Source: JAJDUF01 sp965238265 (GTDB lineage: Bacteria > Chloroflexota > UBA11872 > UBA12225 > JAJDUF01). Taken from it: a stretch of 64,000 nucleotides of DNA. Within the stretch, counting starts at the first letter, position 1. Every line of letters begins with the position of its first letter. Positions 26,729 to 36,011 of this stretch are shown here, one piece after another. Location of the stretch: the NCBI GenBank assembly GCA_965238265.1, contig OZ250185.1, positions 2,542,001 through 2,606,000 of the forward strand, given 5' to 3'. The notes under the pieces are model-generated. The model worked only from the letters and a program-made list of their open reading frames with translations, was not told the DNA's origin and searched no databases. The translations under genes and the position numbers were made by a program.

Positions 26729-26827
26729 GTGACGCTGCGGCGCCGCGAGCGTTCAGCGTCGGTCCGCCTATGGCGGACGCTCTTACCCCCGCGTTTTCAG
26801 GACATCCGCAGCGAGGAACAAACCAGT

Positions 26828-27595
26828 ATGACCGGTGCTGATCTCCGTCAAGCCTTGCACGAGGGCCGGCGAGTCTTCGGTACGATGACGTTCCTCTGCC
26901 GCAACCCGCGCTGGGCACAAGTCTATGCGGACCTCGACCTCGACTACGTCATCATTGATACCGAGCAGTCGCCCAGCAGCCGGTCGGAAGCCGCCGACTT
27001 TGCCGCGGCCCTCGCCGGCGTGGGCATTGTGCCGATTGTCCGGGTACCGGAACCCGATCCCCACTTGACGATCATGGCACTCGATGGCGGCGCACAGGGC
27101 GTGCTCGTGCCCTACTGCGAGACTCCGGAGGAGGTCCAGCGCGTGGTCGCGGCCGCACGGCTGCGACCGCTCAAAGGTGCCCTGCACGAGCGGGCGCGCG
27201 ACACGGGTGAGTTTCCCAGCGAAGCGACCCGCCTTCACCTGGAGCAACGCAACCGGGACGTAGTGATGATGATCGGTATCGAAAGTCCGCCGGCAGTCGA
27301 GAACCTGGAGGCGATCTTGGACATCCCCGGCATTGACGTGATCTTTATCGGCCCCAACGATCTGTCGGTGTCAATGGGCCTACCGGATGAGCCAACGCAT
27401 CCCGAGTTCGAGCGGACCGTGCGCTACATCATCGAGACCGCGGAGGCCCGCGGCGTCGCCGCCGGCGGCCACTGGTTTAGCGCCGAGCAGGTACAGCAGT
27501 GGCAAGCCGTCGGCTCACGCTTCATTCTCTTCAACAACGACATCAGAGCGCTCACTGCCGGCTACCAACAGGCGCTCGATAGCTTCCGCAGTTAA
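26828..27595 (+). CDS. HpcH/HpaI-type class II aldolase
   Basis: Metal-dependent 2-keto-3-deoxy acid (hydroxy-oxo acid) aldolase, 255 residues, TIM barrel. Features: FLCRNPRWAQVYADLDLDYVIIDTEQSPSS at the N-terminal end, RVPEPDPHLTIMALDGGAQGVLVPY (metal-site strand with Asp), VMMIGIESPPAVENLEAIL with the Glu ligand, and PGIDVIFIGPNDLSVSMG. These match the HpaI/GarL/RhmA family. The ATG at 26828 has a GAGGA site at a good distance; the in-frame region upstream is not conserved. Its product may feed central metabolism, in line with the sugar-acid enzymes in the window. Confidence 0.9.
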   Translation: MTGADLRQALHEGRRVFGTMTFLCRNPRWAQVYADLDLDYVIIDTEQSPSSRSEAADFAAALAGVGIVPIVRVPEPDPHLTIMALDGGAQGVLVPYCETPEEVQRVVAAARLRPLKGALHERARDTGEFPSEATRLHLEQRNRDVVMMIGIESPPAVENLEAILDIPGIDVIFIGPNDLSVSMGLPDEPTHPEFERTVRYIIETAEARGVAAGGHWFSAEQVQQWQAVGSRFILFNNDIRALTAGYQQALDSFRS

Positions 27596-27659
27596 GTCGG
27601 CCTCCGGGCCATACTCTCTTCCCCACTTCTCACGTTGCCGCTCTGCCGGCACCTACCGG

Positions 27660-28517
27660 CTACGTTTCAGGCGTGAGTGCCCGCAACACGGTTTCAATGG
27701 CCGCGAGCTGCATCCCCACCCGTTGGTCCAGGGACAGTGCCGTTGGCGTCTCGAAGGTGAACGCTCTTGCACCGTGACGGTGCCATAAATAGATCGGGAG
27801 CGGCCAGGTCGGCCAAGCCTGAATAAAGGTGCGAAAGTCCCGCCAGGCTTCGGGCGGCATCGCCGGCGCCATCTCCCCGGCAGCCGGCGGGCGGAGCTGG
27901 TCCGTTCGCGCGAGACCGTCACGCACCGGAATGATGTCCTCCACCAGGCAGTCAGGACTGATCGGTCCGACGGCGCTGACGGCCTCGACTACGGCCGGCC
28001 CCAGCGACGAGACCTCCGGAAGCTCGTAGGCGTAGAACCCCTCGGCGTCGCAATCCTCGTGGCAATCCATCGAGCAGGTGAGCCGCCGCCGACTCAGTAC
28101 CCGCTTGATCGCGCTCACCTCCGGCGTAGCCGGCGACGCCCGGCGGAAGGCGCGGTTCAGGTCGTGGCCGGCCGGCCCCTCGCGGGTATCCCGCACATAG
28201 CCCCACGGGTTGAGGCAGGGGATGAGCGTAAAGCCGATCTCAGGCCAGGCCTCATAGCGCCGCTGCTCCAGAAATTGCAGCAGCGCCTCGACCCCGGCCG
28301 GCTCGTCACCGTGCGTTCCACCGTTGATGAAGACGCGCACACGCCGTCGGGAGCGGGGAATCCGCTGGCGAGCCGGAATCCGTACCTCCCAAATGGCATA
28401 GGTGCCGGCCTGCTGGCCAATCCTACGCCGCTGGAGCGGTGATGGCGTCGCCGCCGCAAGCCGCGATTCCAGCTCGGCGTAGCTGCGCTGCCGGACCGGG
28501 GCCGGCGTAGCCGTCAT
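27660..28517 (-). CDS. M14-family zinc carboxypeptidase-like / succinylglutamate desuccinylase-like protein
   Basis: Protein of 285 residues. The strand-helix RVFINGGTHGDEPAG carries the HxxE zinc motif (H69, E72), and LIPCLNPWGYVRDTREGPAGHDLNRAFR has the conserved Asn-Arg pair of M14 enzymes. The third zinc-ligand histidine is probably in CSMDCHEDCD, with an FYAYELPEVSS segment after it. The last part (FTFETPTALSLDQRVGMQL) holds the general-base glutamate region. Substrate may be an acylated amino acid or a peptide. Its start at 28517 overlaps the stop of a short upstream ORF by ATGA. Confidence 0.85.
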   Translation of the reverse strand: MTATPAPVRQRSYAELESRLAAATPSPLQRRRIGQQAGTYAIWEVRIPARQRIPRSRRRVRVFINGGTHGDEPAGVEALLQFLEQRRYEAWPEIGFTLIPCLNPWGYVRDTREGPAGHDLNRAFRRASPATPEVSAIKRVLSRRRLTCSMDCHEDCDAEGFYAYELPEVSSLGPAVVEAVSAVGPISPDCLVEDIIPVRDGLARTDQLRPPAAGEMAPAMPPEAWRDFRTFIQAWPTWPLPIYLWHRHGARAFTFETPTALSLDQRVGMQLAAIETVLRALTPET

Positions 28518-28711
28518 GAGGCGCTGGCGTCCTCGGCATTCTCTAGTGCGGCAAGCGCCGCCGCAACAAGCCGGAAGTTGGTGGTAGCCACAGCCGCCGC
28601 ACCGCGGCGCTCGCGCTGTCGCTGCAAATACCCACGGAGTACCGCAGCCGCAGCGCGGATTTGGCGCTGCGTCAACTCGACGGTGGTCGTCGCGGCCGTT
28701 TCCCGGCTCAC
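28514..28711 (-). CDS. Small hypothetical protein upstream of the M14-like gene
   Basis: A short ORF of 65 residues ending ALENAEDASAS, with helical, Ala/Arg-rich sequence and no signal peptide or known motif. The best start is a GTG at 28711 (SRETAATTTVELTQRQIRA) with GGAG about 7 bases upstream; a longer GTG start at 28780 is possible and would begin 7 bp after the aminotransferase stop. Its TGA overlaps the ATG of the M14-like gene, which suggests it is translated and coupled. Confidence 0.5.
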   Translation of the reverse strand: MSRETAATTTVELTQRQIRAAAAVLRGYLQRQRERRGAAAVATTNFRLVAAALAALENAEDASAS

Positions 28712-28786
28712 TGCCTCTCTCCAATGCCGCCCCGGTTCACCACCACGCCCAGCTCCAGGGGCGCTGCGGCGAGACCACACCCGGCG

Positions 28787-30098
28787 CTACAGCACGCCCT
28801 CGTCCTGGAGTAGCTCCAAAGCCTGCTCGAACACCGTCACCGTCTGGTCCACGTCCCGCTCATCGTGGACAGCGGAGACGATCATCCCCGTGCGACCGCC
28901 GGTATCCACGCCGCCGAGCTGCATCGCGGCCGCAATCCGCGCCGCGTCCGCCGTCGAGACCGAAATGCTGACCATCGAGGCATCGGCAGAGCCGATCACG
29001 TGGCCGTAATCCGCGCTGGCTCCCCCGCCAATGCTGCGCCGTTGGAGCACGTCGTTGATGCCGTCCCGAATCTGCCCGGCCGTGGCGGCGGCCCGCCGCT
29101 GGATGGCCGGGTCGCGGACGATTTCCAGACACGCAATGCCGGCCGCGGCCGCCAGCGGATTGGCGTTGAACGTGCCCTGGTGGGAAATGCGACCGTAGCG
29201 GGTCCACTGTGGATCGTCGGGCCGGTGCTCGAACAGCTCCATGATGTCCTGCCGACCACAGACTGCGCCGCCGGGCAGCCCACCGGCCAGGATTTTCGCG
29301 AGTGTGGTGAGATCGGGCACCACACCATGGTATTCCTGGCAGCCGCCGGGCGCCCATCGAAAGCCCGTCACCACTTCATCAAAGATCAGGACTGACGCCC
29401 CGCTCGCGCGTGAGATCGCGGACCTGCTGCAAATACTCGGTGTCCAGACCGTTGCACAGCAGGATCACGCCGGCCACGTCATCTCGCGCATCGAGTACGG
29501 CACGGAGCGCCGCAATGTCCCCGGCCGGCACGCCGACGACGGACTCCTGCACGGCTTGGGGAATGCCGCACGAGACCGGCTCATCGTAGGGCGGCGCCAT
29601 CTGTAACGCGGCGTAGTCGTGCCATCCGTGGAAATGACCGTGCATCTTGACGATAATGTCCTTGCCGGTGAACGCGCGGGCCAGCCGCATCGCCATCATG
29701 GTCGCCTCAGTGCCGGAGCTGTGAAAGCGCACCTGCTCCGCCGACGGGACGATCTCCGTCACCAGCTCCGCCCACCGCACCTCTAGCTCGTGGCTCGCTC
29801 CGTAGTGCGTGCCCCGCTGGAGCTGCTCGGTCGCCGCCGCCGTCACAACGGGATGCCTGTGTCCCAGGATGAGGGCACCGTGCCCCCCGATGTAGTCCAC
29901 GTACTCATTCCCATCCACGTCCCACTTGCGCGAGCCTTGGGCGCGAGCAATATAGATGGGGAACGGCTGGAAGAAGCGGGTCTCGTGCGTGACTCCGCTA
30001 GGGAGGACTTGCTTGGCCCGCTCGTACCAGGCCGCCGAGCCGGCGAGCTGCTGCCCGCGCCGCTCGTCTACTGTCGTGGCCCTCGTCGCTACTACCAT
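28787..30098 (-). pseudogene. Glutamate-1-semialdehyde aminomutase-like class III aminotransferase, frameshifted near 29390
   Basis: PLP-dependent class III aminotransferase. The first frame (30098 to about 29390) has AKQVLPSGVTHETRFFQPFPIYI, the substrate-entry HYGASHELE, and SSGTEATMMAMRLARAFTGK. The second frame (to 28787) continues VVTGFRWAPGGCQEYHGVVPDL and has the PLP lysine in LAKILAGGLPGGAVCG. At the junction the coding strand reads GAGCGGGGCGTCAGTCC; removing one G restores VLIFDEVV, with the conserved Asp that holds PLP. So a one-base insertion in a G run splits the gene. It could be a broken gene or a sequencing error. Start is the ATG at 30098 after AAGGAG. Probably an amino-acid racemase or mutase relative, not necessarily for haem. 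Confidence 0.85.
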
Positions 30099-30335
30099 GG
30101 TCGGTGCTCCTTGAGCGTGTTGTCCGGTCTTACGTGTCGCTGGGCCTGACTGGCCGTATCCCGCTCCCGGCCCAGCCGCACAAACACAAGGTCCGGCCCA
30201 TTGTACGCGCCGTGCCCCTGCCTGCGAGGAGCCACGTCACCTGATGGTAGCAGGACACAGCGTAGGGACGAGCGGCCGGCTGTCACCACCATGCACGCCT
30301 GGGGGTAGGCTGGGGGAGGACTTGCTAACGAAGGG

Positions 30336-30424
<89 letters not shown>

Positions 30425-30569
30425 CAGACACTCCGAGTATACCGCGCACTACGCCGGCTGGCCAATAACGGCTGGTAGGCCGGGGCGTGAGGAGCGGATA
30501 CCCCGGCCGGAGGTTCCATCCGAGCTACTATCGGCGCGTGCGTCGGTAGTAGCTCGCGGGGGGAGGTAG

Positions 30570-31397
30570 ATGACCTTGCGAGGAAGAGCGAGAACGCTGA
30601 TCGTCGTCGTCTCCGTGCTCATCGTCCTGGGGATTGCAGCCGTCGCCTTCTCGGACGAGGTACGCACATGGGTTATGGGATCGGAAGGGCCGGAGACCCA
30701 GGCCGAGGACGCCAGCCATATGGGCCGGTGGAGCTACGCCGGCCCCACTGGACCGGCCTATTGGGCCGATCTCAAGGCCGAGTACGCTGCGTGCAAGGAG
30801 GGCCAGCAGCAGTCGCCCGTTGACCTCGCCGGTGCAGTGCGTGGCACCCTGCCACCTCTGCAATTCCACTACGCACCGACTCCCTTGGAGATTGTCAACA
30901 ATGGCCACACGATTCAGATCAACTATGCCCCGGGAAGCACACTGACCGTGGATGGCCGGCAGTATGAGTTGCTCCAATTTCACTTTCACTCCCAGAGCGA
31001 GCACACTGTCGGGGGACAGCCCTTGGGGATGGAGGCGCATCTTGTCCACCGCAACGCGCAGGGACGGCTGGCCGTAGTGGGGGTTTTCATGCAGGAGGGT
31101 GCGCCCAATGCTTTCCTGCAACCGATCTGGAGCAACCTTTCGGATGAGGAAGACGTTCGCTCAATCCCAGGAGTCACGGTCAACATCGCCGATTTCCTCC
31201 CCAAGGATCAATCCTACTACCGCTATCCAGGCTCCCTGACCACGCCGCCTTGCACCGAGGGCGTCGCATGGTACATGCTGCAAACGCCAGTCGAGGTTTC
31301 GGCCGACCAAATTGCTCAGTTCGCAGCCTTATTCCCGCCGACAAACGCGCGGCCCGTGCAACCTCTCTACGGGCGACCCGTCCACGCCAGCACGTGA
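30570..31397 (+). CDS. Alpha-type carbonic anhydrase, membrane-anchored
   Basis: Converts CO2 to bicarbonate. The 275-residue product has an N-terminal membrane helix (about 10-27, no clear cleavage site), a loop (GPEG...HMGRW), and the alpha-CA core. The zinc ligands are H138 and H140 in LQFHFHS and H157 in EAHLVHR; SEH at 143-145 is the conserved Glu/His pair. Cysteines C75 and the one in TTPPCTEGV likely form the disulfide of secreted members. The protein therefore probably works on the outer face of the membrane. Start at 30570 has GGGAGGT about 3-9 bases upstream. Neighbours give no clue to its role. Confidence 0.93.
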   Translation: MTLRGRARTLIVVVSVLIVLGIAAVAFSDEVRTWVMGSEGPETQAEDASHMGRWSYAGPTGPAYWADLKAEYAACKEGQQQSPVDLAGAVRGTLPPLQFHYAPTPLEIVNNGHTIQINYAPGSTLTVDGRQYELLQFHFHSQSEHTVGGQPLGMEAHLVHRNAQGRLAVVGVFMQEGAPNAFLQPIWSNLSDEEDVRSIPGVTVNIADFLPKDQSYYRYPGSLTTPPCTEGVAWYMLQTPVEVSADQIAQFAALFPPTNARPVQPLYGRPVHAST

Positions 31398-31477
31398 GGC
31401 CACGGCCGTCCCGTCTACAGACTGGAGCAGACATGCCCCTTAGAGGGACGACCATGGAGCGGCGGCAGGGAGGGCGC

Positions 31478-33832
31478 TCACCCGAGGTGGACGACGGTGG
31501 CGCCGTCGCCGCCGTTGGCCGGAGCGGCCGGAGCGAAGTCGCTGACGAGCGGGTGGTCGCCGAGCCAGTCGCGGATGGCTTCACGCAATGCTCCCGTTCC
31601 TTTGCCGTGGATGATCCGCACCAGGGACATGTCGCCGCGGTAGGCGTCATCGAGGTAGCGCTCGACCTCGGCCAGGGCCGCCGGCACACGCCGGCCGCGC
31701 ACATCGTATTCCATCGTCACCGCCGGCGCCGCCGGTAGCCGGACCCGCGCTGCTGCCGGCGGCGCCGCCTCGCGCTGAGACTCGCTGCCACCGGTAGGCA
31801 TGAGGTCAGCGACCGGCAGGCGGGTGCGTAGCGTACCCAGCTGCACCTCGACCTCGCCGCGGTCGGTCGGCGGCGCCAATACCCGCCCAACGGTATTTAG
31901 GCGCCGCACCCGCACCCGGCCGCCGACCGTGAGCGCAGCCGGTTCGGCCGGCGCTACCTGGCGCACCGGCAGCGCCACCGCCCGCGCCGCAACGGCCGCG
32001 AGGTCCCGTTCCACTGCCGTCACCTGCTCGCGGGCCGCCGGGGTCGCCGCTGGCGCGGCGCGCTCGGAGCGGCGCAGCGCGCGTCGCGCCGCGGCCAGCA
32101 CGCCTTCAGCCTCGGCCTGAGCGGTAGAGAGAGCACGCTCGCGCTCATCCTCGATCCGATCCAGACGTTCCGTCAGATCAGCGCGCAGCTCGACGGCAGC
32201 CTGCTGCTCTGCGCTGGCAGCCGCTCGCGCTGCCAGCGCAGCCTCGCGCTCGCTCTGGATGCTCGCCAGCAGATCATCAACCTGCATCGTCTCCGGGTCG
32301 AGCAAGGCACGCGCCTCGTCGAGCACCCCCTCCGGTAGACCTAGCTGCGCGGCAATGGTCAGGCCATAGCTGCGCCCCGGCAGACCCATGTGGAAGCGGT
32401 ACGTTGGCTGTAGGGCAGCGGCGTCAAACTCGACGTTGGCGTTGCAAACCTGCGGCTGCGCCGCAGCGTAGGCCTTCAAGTCCGAATAGTGGGTCGTGAC
32501 CACCGTGCAAATGCGACGCGCCACCAAGTCCGAGAGCACCGCGCGGGCGAGGGCCGATCCTTCTTGGGGGTCGGTGCCGACACCGATCTCGTCGAGCAGC
32601 ACCAGACAGCGCGGGGTTGCCGTTCGTATGATCTGCACGATGTTGGTCATGTGCGACGAGAAGGTGCTCAGGCTCTGCTCGATACTCTGCTCGTCGCCGA
32701 TGTCGGCGAAAATGTCATCCCACACCGCCACAACCGAGCCGGCCTCGGCCGGGATGTGCAGGCCGGCCTGCGCCATCAGACTGAGTAGCCCCATCGTCTT
32801 GAGCGCGACCGTCTTCCCGCCCGTATTGGGACCAGTGATGACGAGCGCCCAACAGCCGTCAGCGGCAGCGGCCCCCAGCTGGGCGGACATCGGGACCACC
32901 GGCCCGGTCAGTAGGGGATGCCGCGCCTCGACGAGATCGAGCCGGTAGTCGGTGGTCAGCTGCGGGCAGGTGGCCGACAGCGCAGTGGCATAACGCGCCT
33001 TGGCGAGCGCCAGGTCTATGGACGCCAAGATCATCACCGCCTGGACAATCTCGTCCTGGCGCTCGGCAACCAACCCGGAGAGATAGAGCAGGATACGCTC
33101 GACCTCCTGCTGCTCCTCGATCTGCGCTTGGCGCCATTGATTATTCAGATCAACCAGATCGAGCGGCTCCATGAAGACCGTCGCGCCGCTGGCCGACTGG
33201 TCGTGGATAATTCCGCGGAACGTCGTCCGGTGCTCCCGCTTCACCGGCACGACGTAGCGCCCGGCGCGCATCGTGACCAGCGGTTCTTGCAGCAGCAAGC
33301 GTAGCGGCCCGGCGATCAAGCTATTGCCCGCCGCTTGCAGCCGATTGTGCGCCGTGCGCACGGTGGCCCGAATGCGACCCAGTGCTGGGGACGCCGCATC
33401 CAACACCTCACCGTTTTCGGCGATGCTACGCCGGATGGCCTCCTGCACCACTACGCACGGCTCAATGAGAGCGGCCCGCTTGGCGAGGAGCGGCGCGAGT
33501 GCCTGCCGTTGGCCCAGCGTAGATTGCACCCGCTGCGCGCTGTGCATCGTCATCAGCACGTCGAGCAGCTCCGCTGGCTCCAGCCGGGCGCCGTAGGCCG
33601 CCTTGTCCACCGCGACGCGGACATCGCGCGCCCCCCCTACGCCGAAGGCCGGTTGCGCTTCCAACAGCGCGCCGGCTTCAGAGGTTTCGCGCAGCGCCGC
33701 GGCCACGATATGGTGATCGGCGCTGGGGCGCAGCGCCCCGGCCAACTCTTTGCTGACCGCGAAGGCGGCGCGACTCACAAGCTGCTCGCGGACCTTCGGA
33801 AACTCCAGCACCGCCAGCGACTTCTCGTTCAC
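31478..33832 (-). CDS. mutS2: Endonuclease MutS2
   Basis: Suppressor of recombination and rescue factor for stalled ribosomes in bacteria that have it; 784 residues. Walker A ITGPNTGGKTVALK and the surrounding MutS ATPase motifs (STFSSHMTNIVQII, LLDEIGVGTDPQEGSALARA, VVTTHYSDLKAY) are in order. A coiled-coil stretch follows, and the C-terminal Smr nuclease domain has YDVRGRRVPAALAEVERYLDDAY and the HGKGTGALREAIRDWLGDH motif. Length is normal. ATG at 33832. It stands alone, convergent with the carbonic anhydrase gene. Confidence 0.95.
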   Translation of the reverse strand: MNEKSLAVLEFPKVREQLVSRAAFAVSKELAGALRPSADHHIVAAALRETSEAGALLEAQPAFGVGGARDVRVAVDKAAYGARLEPAELLDVLMTMHSAQRVQSTLGQRQALAPLLAKRAALIEPCVVVQEAIRRSIAENGEVLDAASPALGRIRATVRTAHNRLQAAGNSLIAGPLRLLLQEPLVTMRAGRYVVPVKREHRTTFRGIIHDQSASGATVFMEPLDLVDLNNQWRQAQIEEQQEVERILLYLSGLVAERQDEIVQAVMILASIDLALAKARYATALSATCPQLTTDYRLDLVEARHPLLTGPVVPMSAQLGAAAADGCWALVITGPNTGGKTVALKTMGLLSLMAQAGLHIPAEAGSVVAVWDDIFADIGDEQSIEQSLSTFSSHMTNIVQIIRTATPRCLVLLDEIGVGTDPQEGSALARAVLSDLVARRICTVVTTHYSDLKAYAAAQPQVCNANVEFDAAALQPTYRFHMGLPGRSYGLTIAAQLGLPEGVLDEARALLDPETMQVDDLLASIQSEREAALAARAAASAEQQAAVELRADLTERLDRIEDERERALSTAQAEAEGVLAAARRALRRSERAAPAATPAAREQVTAVERDLAAVAARAVALPVRQVAPAEPAALTVGGRVRVRRLNTVGRVLAPPTDRGEVEVQLGTLRTRLPVADLMPTGGSESQREAAPPAAARVRLPAAPAVTMEYDVRGRRVPAALAEVERYLDDAYRGDMSLVRIIHGKGTGALREAIRDWLGDHPLVSDFAPAAPANGGDGATVVHLG

Positions 33833-33944
33833 TGTCTCCTCTCAACCCATTCCGTCGGCAACACCAGGGCCACCAGAGTCTACCCCTTCACCAGGCCAGG
33901 CGACCGGCACGTTCCCCACCTCACCCTCGCTGCCCTCACTCCGT

Positions 33945-33967
33945 CATTCCCGCGAAAGCGGCAATCC
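33945..33967. repeat. REP-like palindrome
   Basis: attcccgcgaaagcggcaat, one mismatch from the palindrome in the 12841 copy; a CCCTCTCC..GGAGAGGG palindrome follows at 34034-34070. Confidence 0.8.
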
Positions 33968-34129
33968 CGGCGTACCGCCACCCACGCCGTAGGGGCGTCC
34001 CTTGTGGGCGCCCTGGCCGCTTCCCCGCCGCATACCCCCTCTCCCCCTGGGAGAGGGCCGGGGTGAGGGAAACACCTCCTCCTCCCCTATCCTGTCTATC
34101 CTGTCTATCCATGTAAATACCTACCCCCG

Positions 34130-35299
34130 TCAGGAGGGAGCCGCCGAGTCAGGCGCTCTTGCCTTCAACCGGCAGATGGCCGCCGCGGCCCAGGTCGTGA
34201 GCGGGACGGCCACCAAGATACCCAGGCTCCCCACGAGCGAGCGGACGATCTCCACGGCAATGTCCTCGCGGTTCCAAACGTCGCCTATCTGTCCTTGATA
34301 GATGGTCAGGAGGACGATGACCGGCAGCGAGGCGCCGGCGTAGGCGATCACGAGCGTATTCACCATCGCGCCGATGTGGACCCGGCCGACGTTCATCCCG
34401 CGGCGATACAACTCCCAAAGCGGCGCCGTGCGGTCAGCAGCATGCAGCTCGAAGACGCTCGACGCCTGCCCGGCGGCAGCATCAATGAGCGCCCCAATCG
34501 CGCCGATCAACATGCCCGCGAGGAGCAGGCCCCGCACGCTGACCAGCCCCCCGGTCGCGGCCTGCACCAGCAGCAGCTCTTCCGAGGTGCCCAGGCCGCC
34601 GATGCGGGCCGCCGAGACGAAGAGCACCGATAACCCACCAGCCACCACAATCCCCCCCAGCAACCCCAGCCCCGCAGCTACCACCTGAGCAAAATCGGGC
34701 TGCGTGAGTGGCAGGGCTACGGCGACGATGAGCGCACAGCCGACGAGAGCGATCAGCAGCGGCTCATGTCCGGCGAGGATGTGCGGCACGACGAACCAGC
34801 GCAGGACTCCCAGGGCACAGGCCATCCCGGCCAGCGAGCGGAAGCCCTGCCAGCCGGCCACGAGCGCGAGCGCGAGGATGAAGACGGCTCCGAGCGCCAG
34901 CAGCGGCACACGGCGGGCGAAGTCTACGATTACAAACGGTGCCTGACCACGCTCTGCCGCCGTCGGGAGGTACGAGACGATCACGCGGTCCCCCGGACGG
35001 TACTGCACGACCGCCGGCGTGAGGCGCTCCGGGAGCAGCTCGGTGGTGATTAGCTCGCCACGCAGCGACCCACTCACGACTTCCAGTTCAATGATTCTGC
35101 GGGGAGCACGGTCGGGAGCAGCGGTCGGGTCGGCGCTGACGCGGACGATTCGCGCCTCCAGAAGCTCCTCACCGGCCAGATCATCAACGCCGGTTGACGG
35201 CGGAGTCAGGGAGGGTGCCGTCCACCACAGCGCGAACAGCACCGCGACCAGGATCAACCAGCCGGCAAGAGCGCGATAGGACCAGCGACGGGCCAGCAT
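34130..35299 (-). CDS. YibE/F-like membrane protein
   Basis: Multi-pass membrane protein of 389 residues. An N-terminal helix is followed by an extracytoplasmic domain (about 30-130: TELLPERLTPAVVQYRPGDRVIVSYL) and then eight or so helices starting LALGAVFILALALVAGWQGF. The block ASSVFELHAADR, WELYRRGMNVGRVHIGAMVNTLVIAYAGASLP and IAVEIVRSLVGSLGILVAVP are hallmarks of the YibE/F family, whose function is unknown. The ATG at 35299 was chosen over the GTG at 35308 three codons upstream; neither has a strong ribosome binding site. Confidence 0.85.
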   Translation of the reverse strand: MLARRWSYRALAGWLILVAVLFALWWTAPSLTPPSTGVDDLAGEELLEARIVRVSADPTAAPDRAPRRIIELEVVSGSLRGELITTELLPERLTPAVVQYRPGDRVIVSYLPTAAERGQAPFVIVDFARRVPLLALGAVFILALALVAGWQGFRSLAGMACALGVLRWFVVPHILAGHEPLLIALVGCALIVAVALPLTQPDFAQVVAAGLGLLGGIVVAGGLSVLFVSAARIGGLGTSEELLLVQAATGGLVSVRGLLLAGMLIGAIGALIDAAAGQASSVFELHAADRTAPLWELYRRGMNVGRVHIGAMVNTLVIAYAGASLPVIVLLTIYQGQIGDVWNREDIAVEIVRSLVGSLGILVAVPLTTWAAAAICRLKARAPDSAAPS

Positions 35300-35362
35300 G
35301 ATTAGCACATCAGGTATCCGGCTCGCTACGCTCGGACATGGATTATGAGCGATACCGGAAAT

Positions 35363-35806
35363 CTACTGCTGCTGTTGTTGTTGCTGCTGTTGCTGCTGCT
35401 CGCAGTTGAACATCCAGTTGATGCCGAACTTGTCGGTACAGGAGCCGAAGTACGCTCCCCAAAACATATCCGCCAGCGGCATCGTGACCGTGCCGCCCGC
35501 GGAGACCTTGGCGAACAGGTCGTCGGTCTCCTGCCGGCTCCGCGTTTGGTAGGAGATCGAAAAGTTGCTGCCCATCTCCAGCGGCGGCCCGAACTGCGAG
35601 GGCACGTCACTACCCATGAGCACGCTCGAACCGATGGGGTATGACACGTGCATGATGTTGTCACGCTCGTCCTCCGGGACGCCCATTTCCGGCGGCCCGT
35701 CGCCGAACCTCTGCACGAGCGCGAACTCTCCGCCGAAAATCGAGCGGTAGAACTCGAACGCCTCGCGGCAGTTGCCATTGAAATGGAGATAGATATTGAC
35801 TGTCAT
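35363..35806 (-). CDS. VOC/PhnB-like protein with polyglutamine C-terminus
   Basis: Protein of 147 residues of the glyoxalase-fold PhnB/3-demethylubiquinone methyltransferase-like family: MTVNIYLHFNGNCREAFEFYRSIFGG at the start, FGDGPPEM, and the C-terminal WGAYFGSCTDKFGINWMFNC. This C-terminal CTDKFGINWM segment is where members normally end. Here it runs into EQQQQQQQQQQQ: eleven Gln codons written as CAG and CAA mixed, then the stop at 35363. The tail is a trinucleotide-type tract (35366-35398) and probably unstructured. The substrate is unknown. Overlaps nothing; start ATG at 35806 follows GGAGG. Confidence 0.9.
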   Translation of the reverse strand: MTVNIYLHFNGNCREAFEFYRSIFGGEFALVQRFGDGPPEMGVPEDERDNIMHVSYPIGSSVLMGSDVPSQFGPPLEMGSNFSISYQTRSRQETDDLFAKVSAGGTVTMPLADMFWGAYFGSCTDKFGINWMFNCEQQQQQQQQQQQ

Positions 35807-36011
35807 TCACGCCTCCTGACCCGATTGTATCAAACAGCCCCAGCGGCACTGCCCGTCCGCCATTCGGCGGTACCCCAGCCCACCGACCCTGTAAGATTGG
35901 CACGATTGCGGGGTGGGCCGGCTTCGTCCTGCCTATTGCCGGCACCTCCGATGGGCGCGCCGCAGCTTCCCACGAAGTGCGGCGCACCGGAGTCCGAGAA
36001 GAGGAGCAGCC

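Noticed and set aside
30099..30335. Hypothetical ORF 30092-30292 beside the tRNA
   Set aside because: Overlaps the aminotransferase leader, has no ribosome binding site and no similarity.
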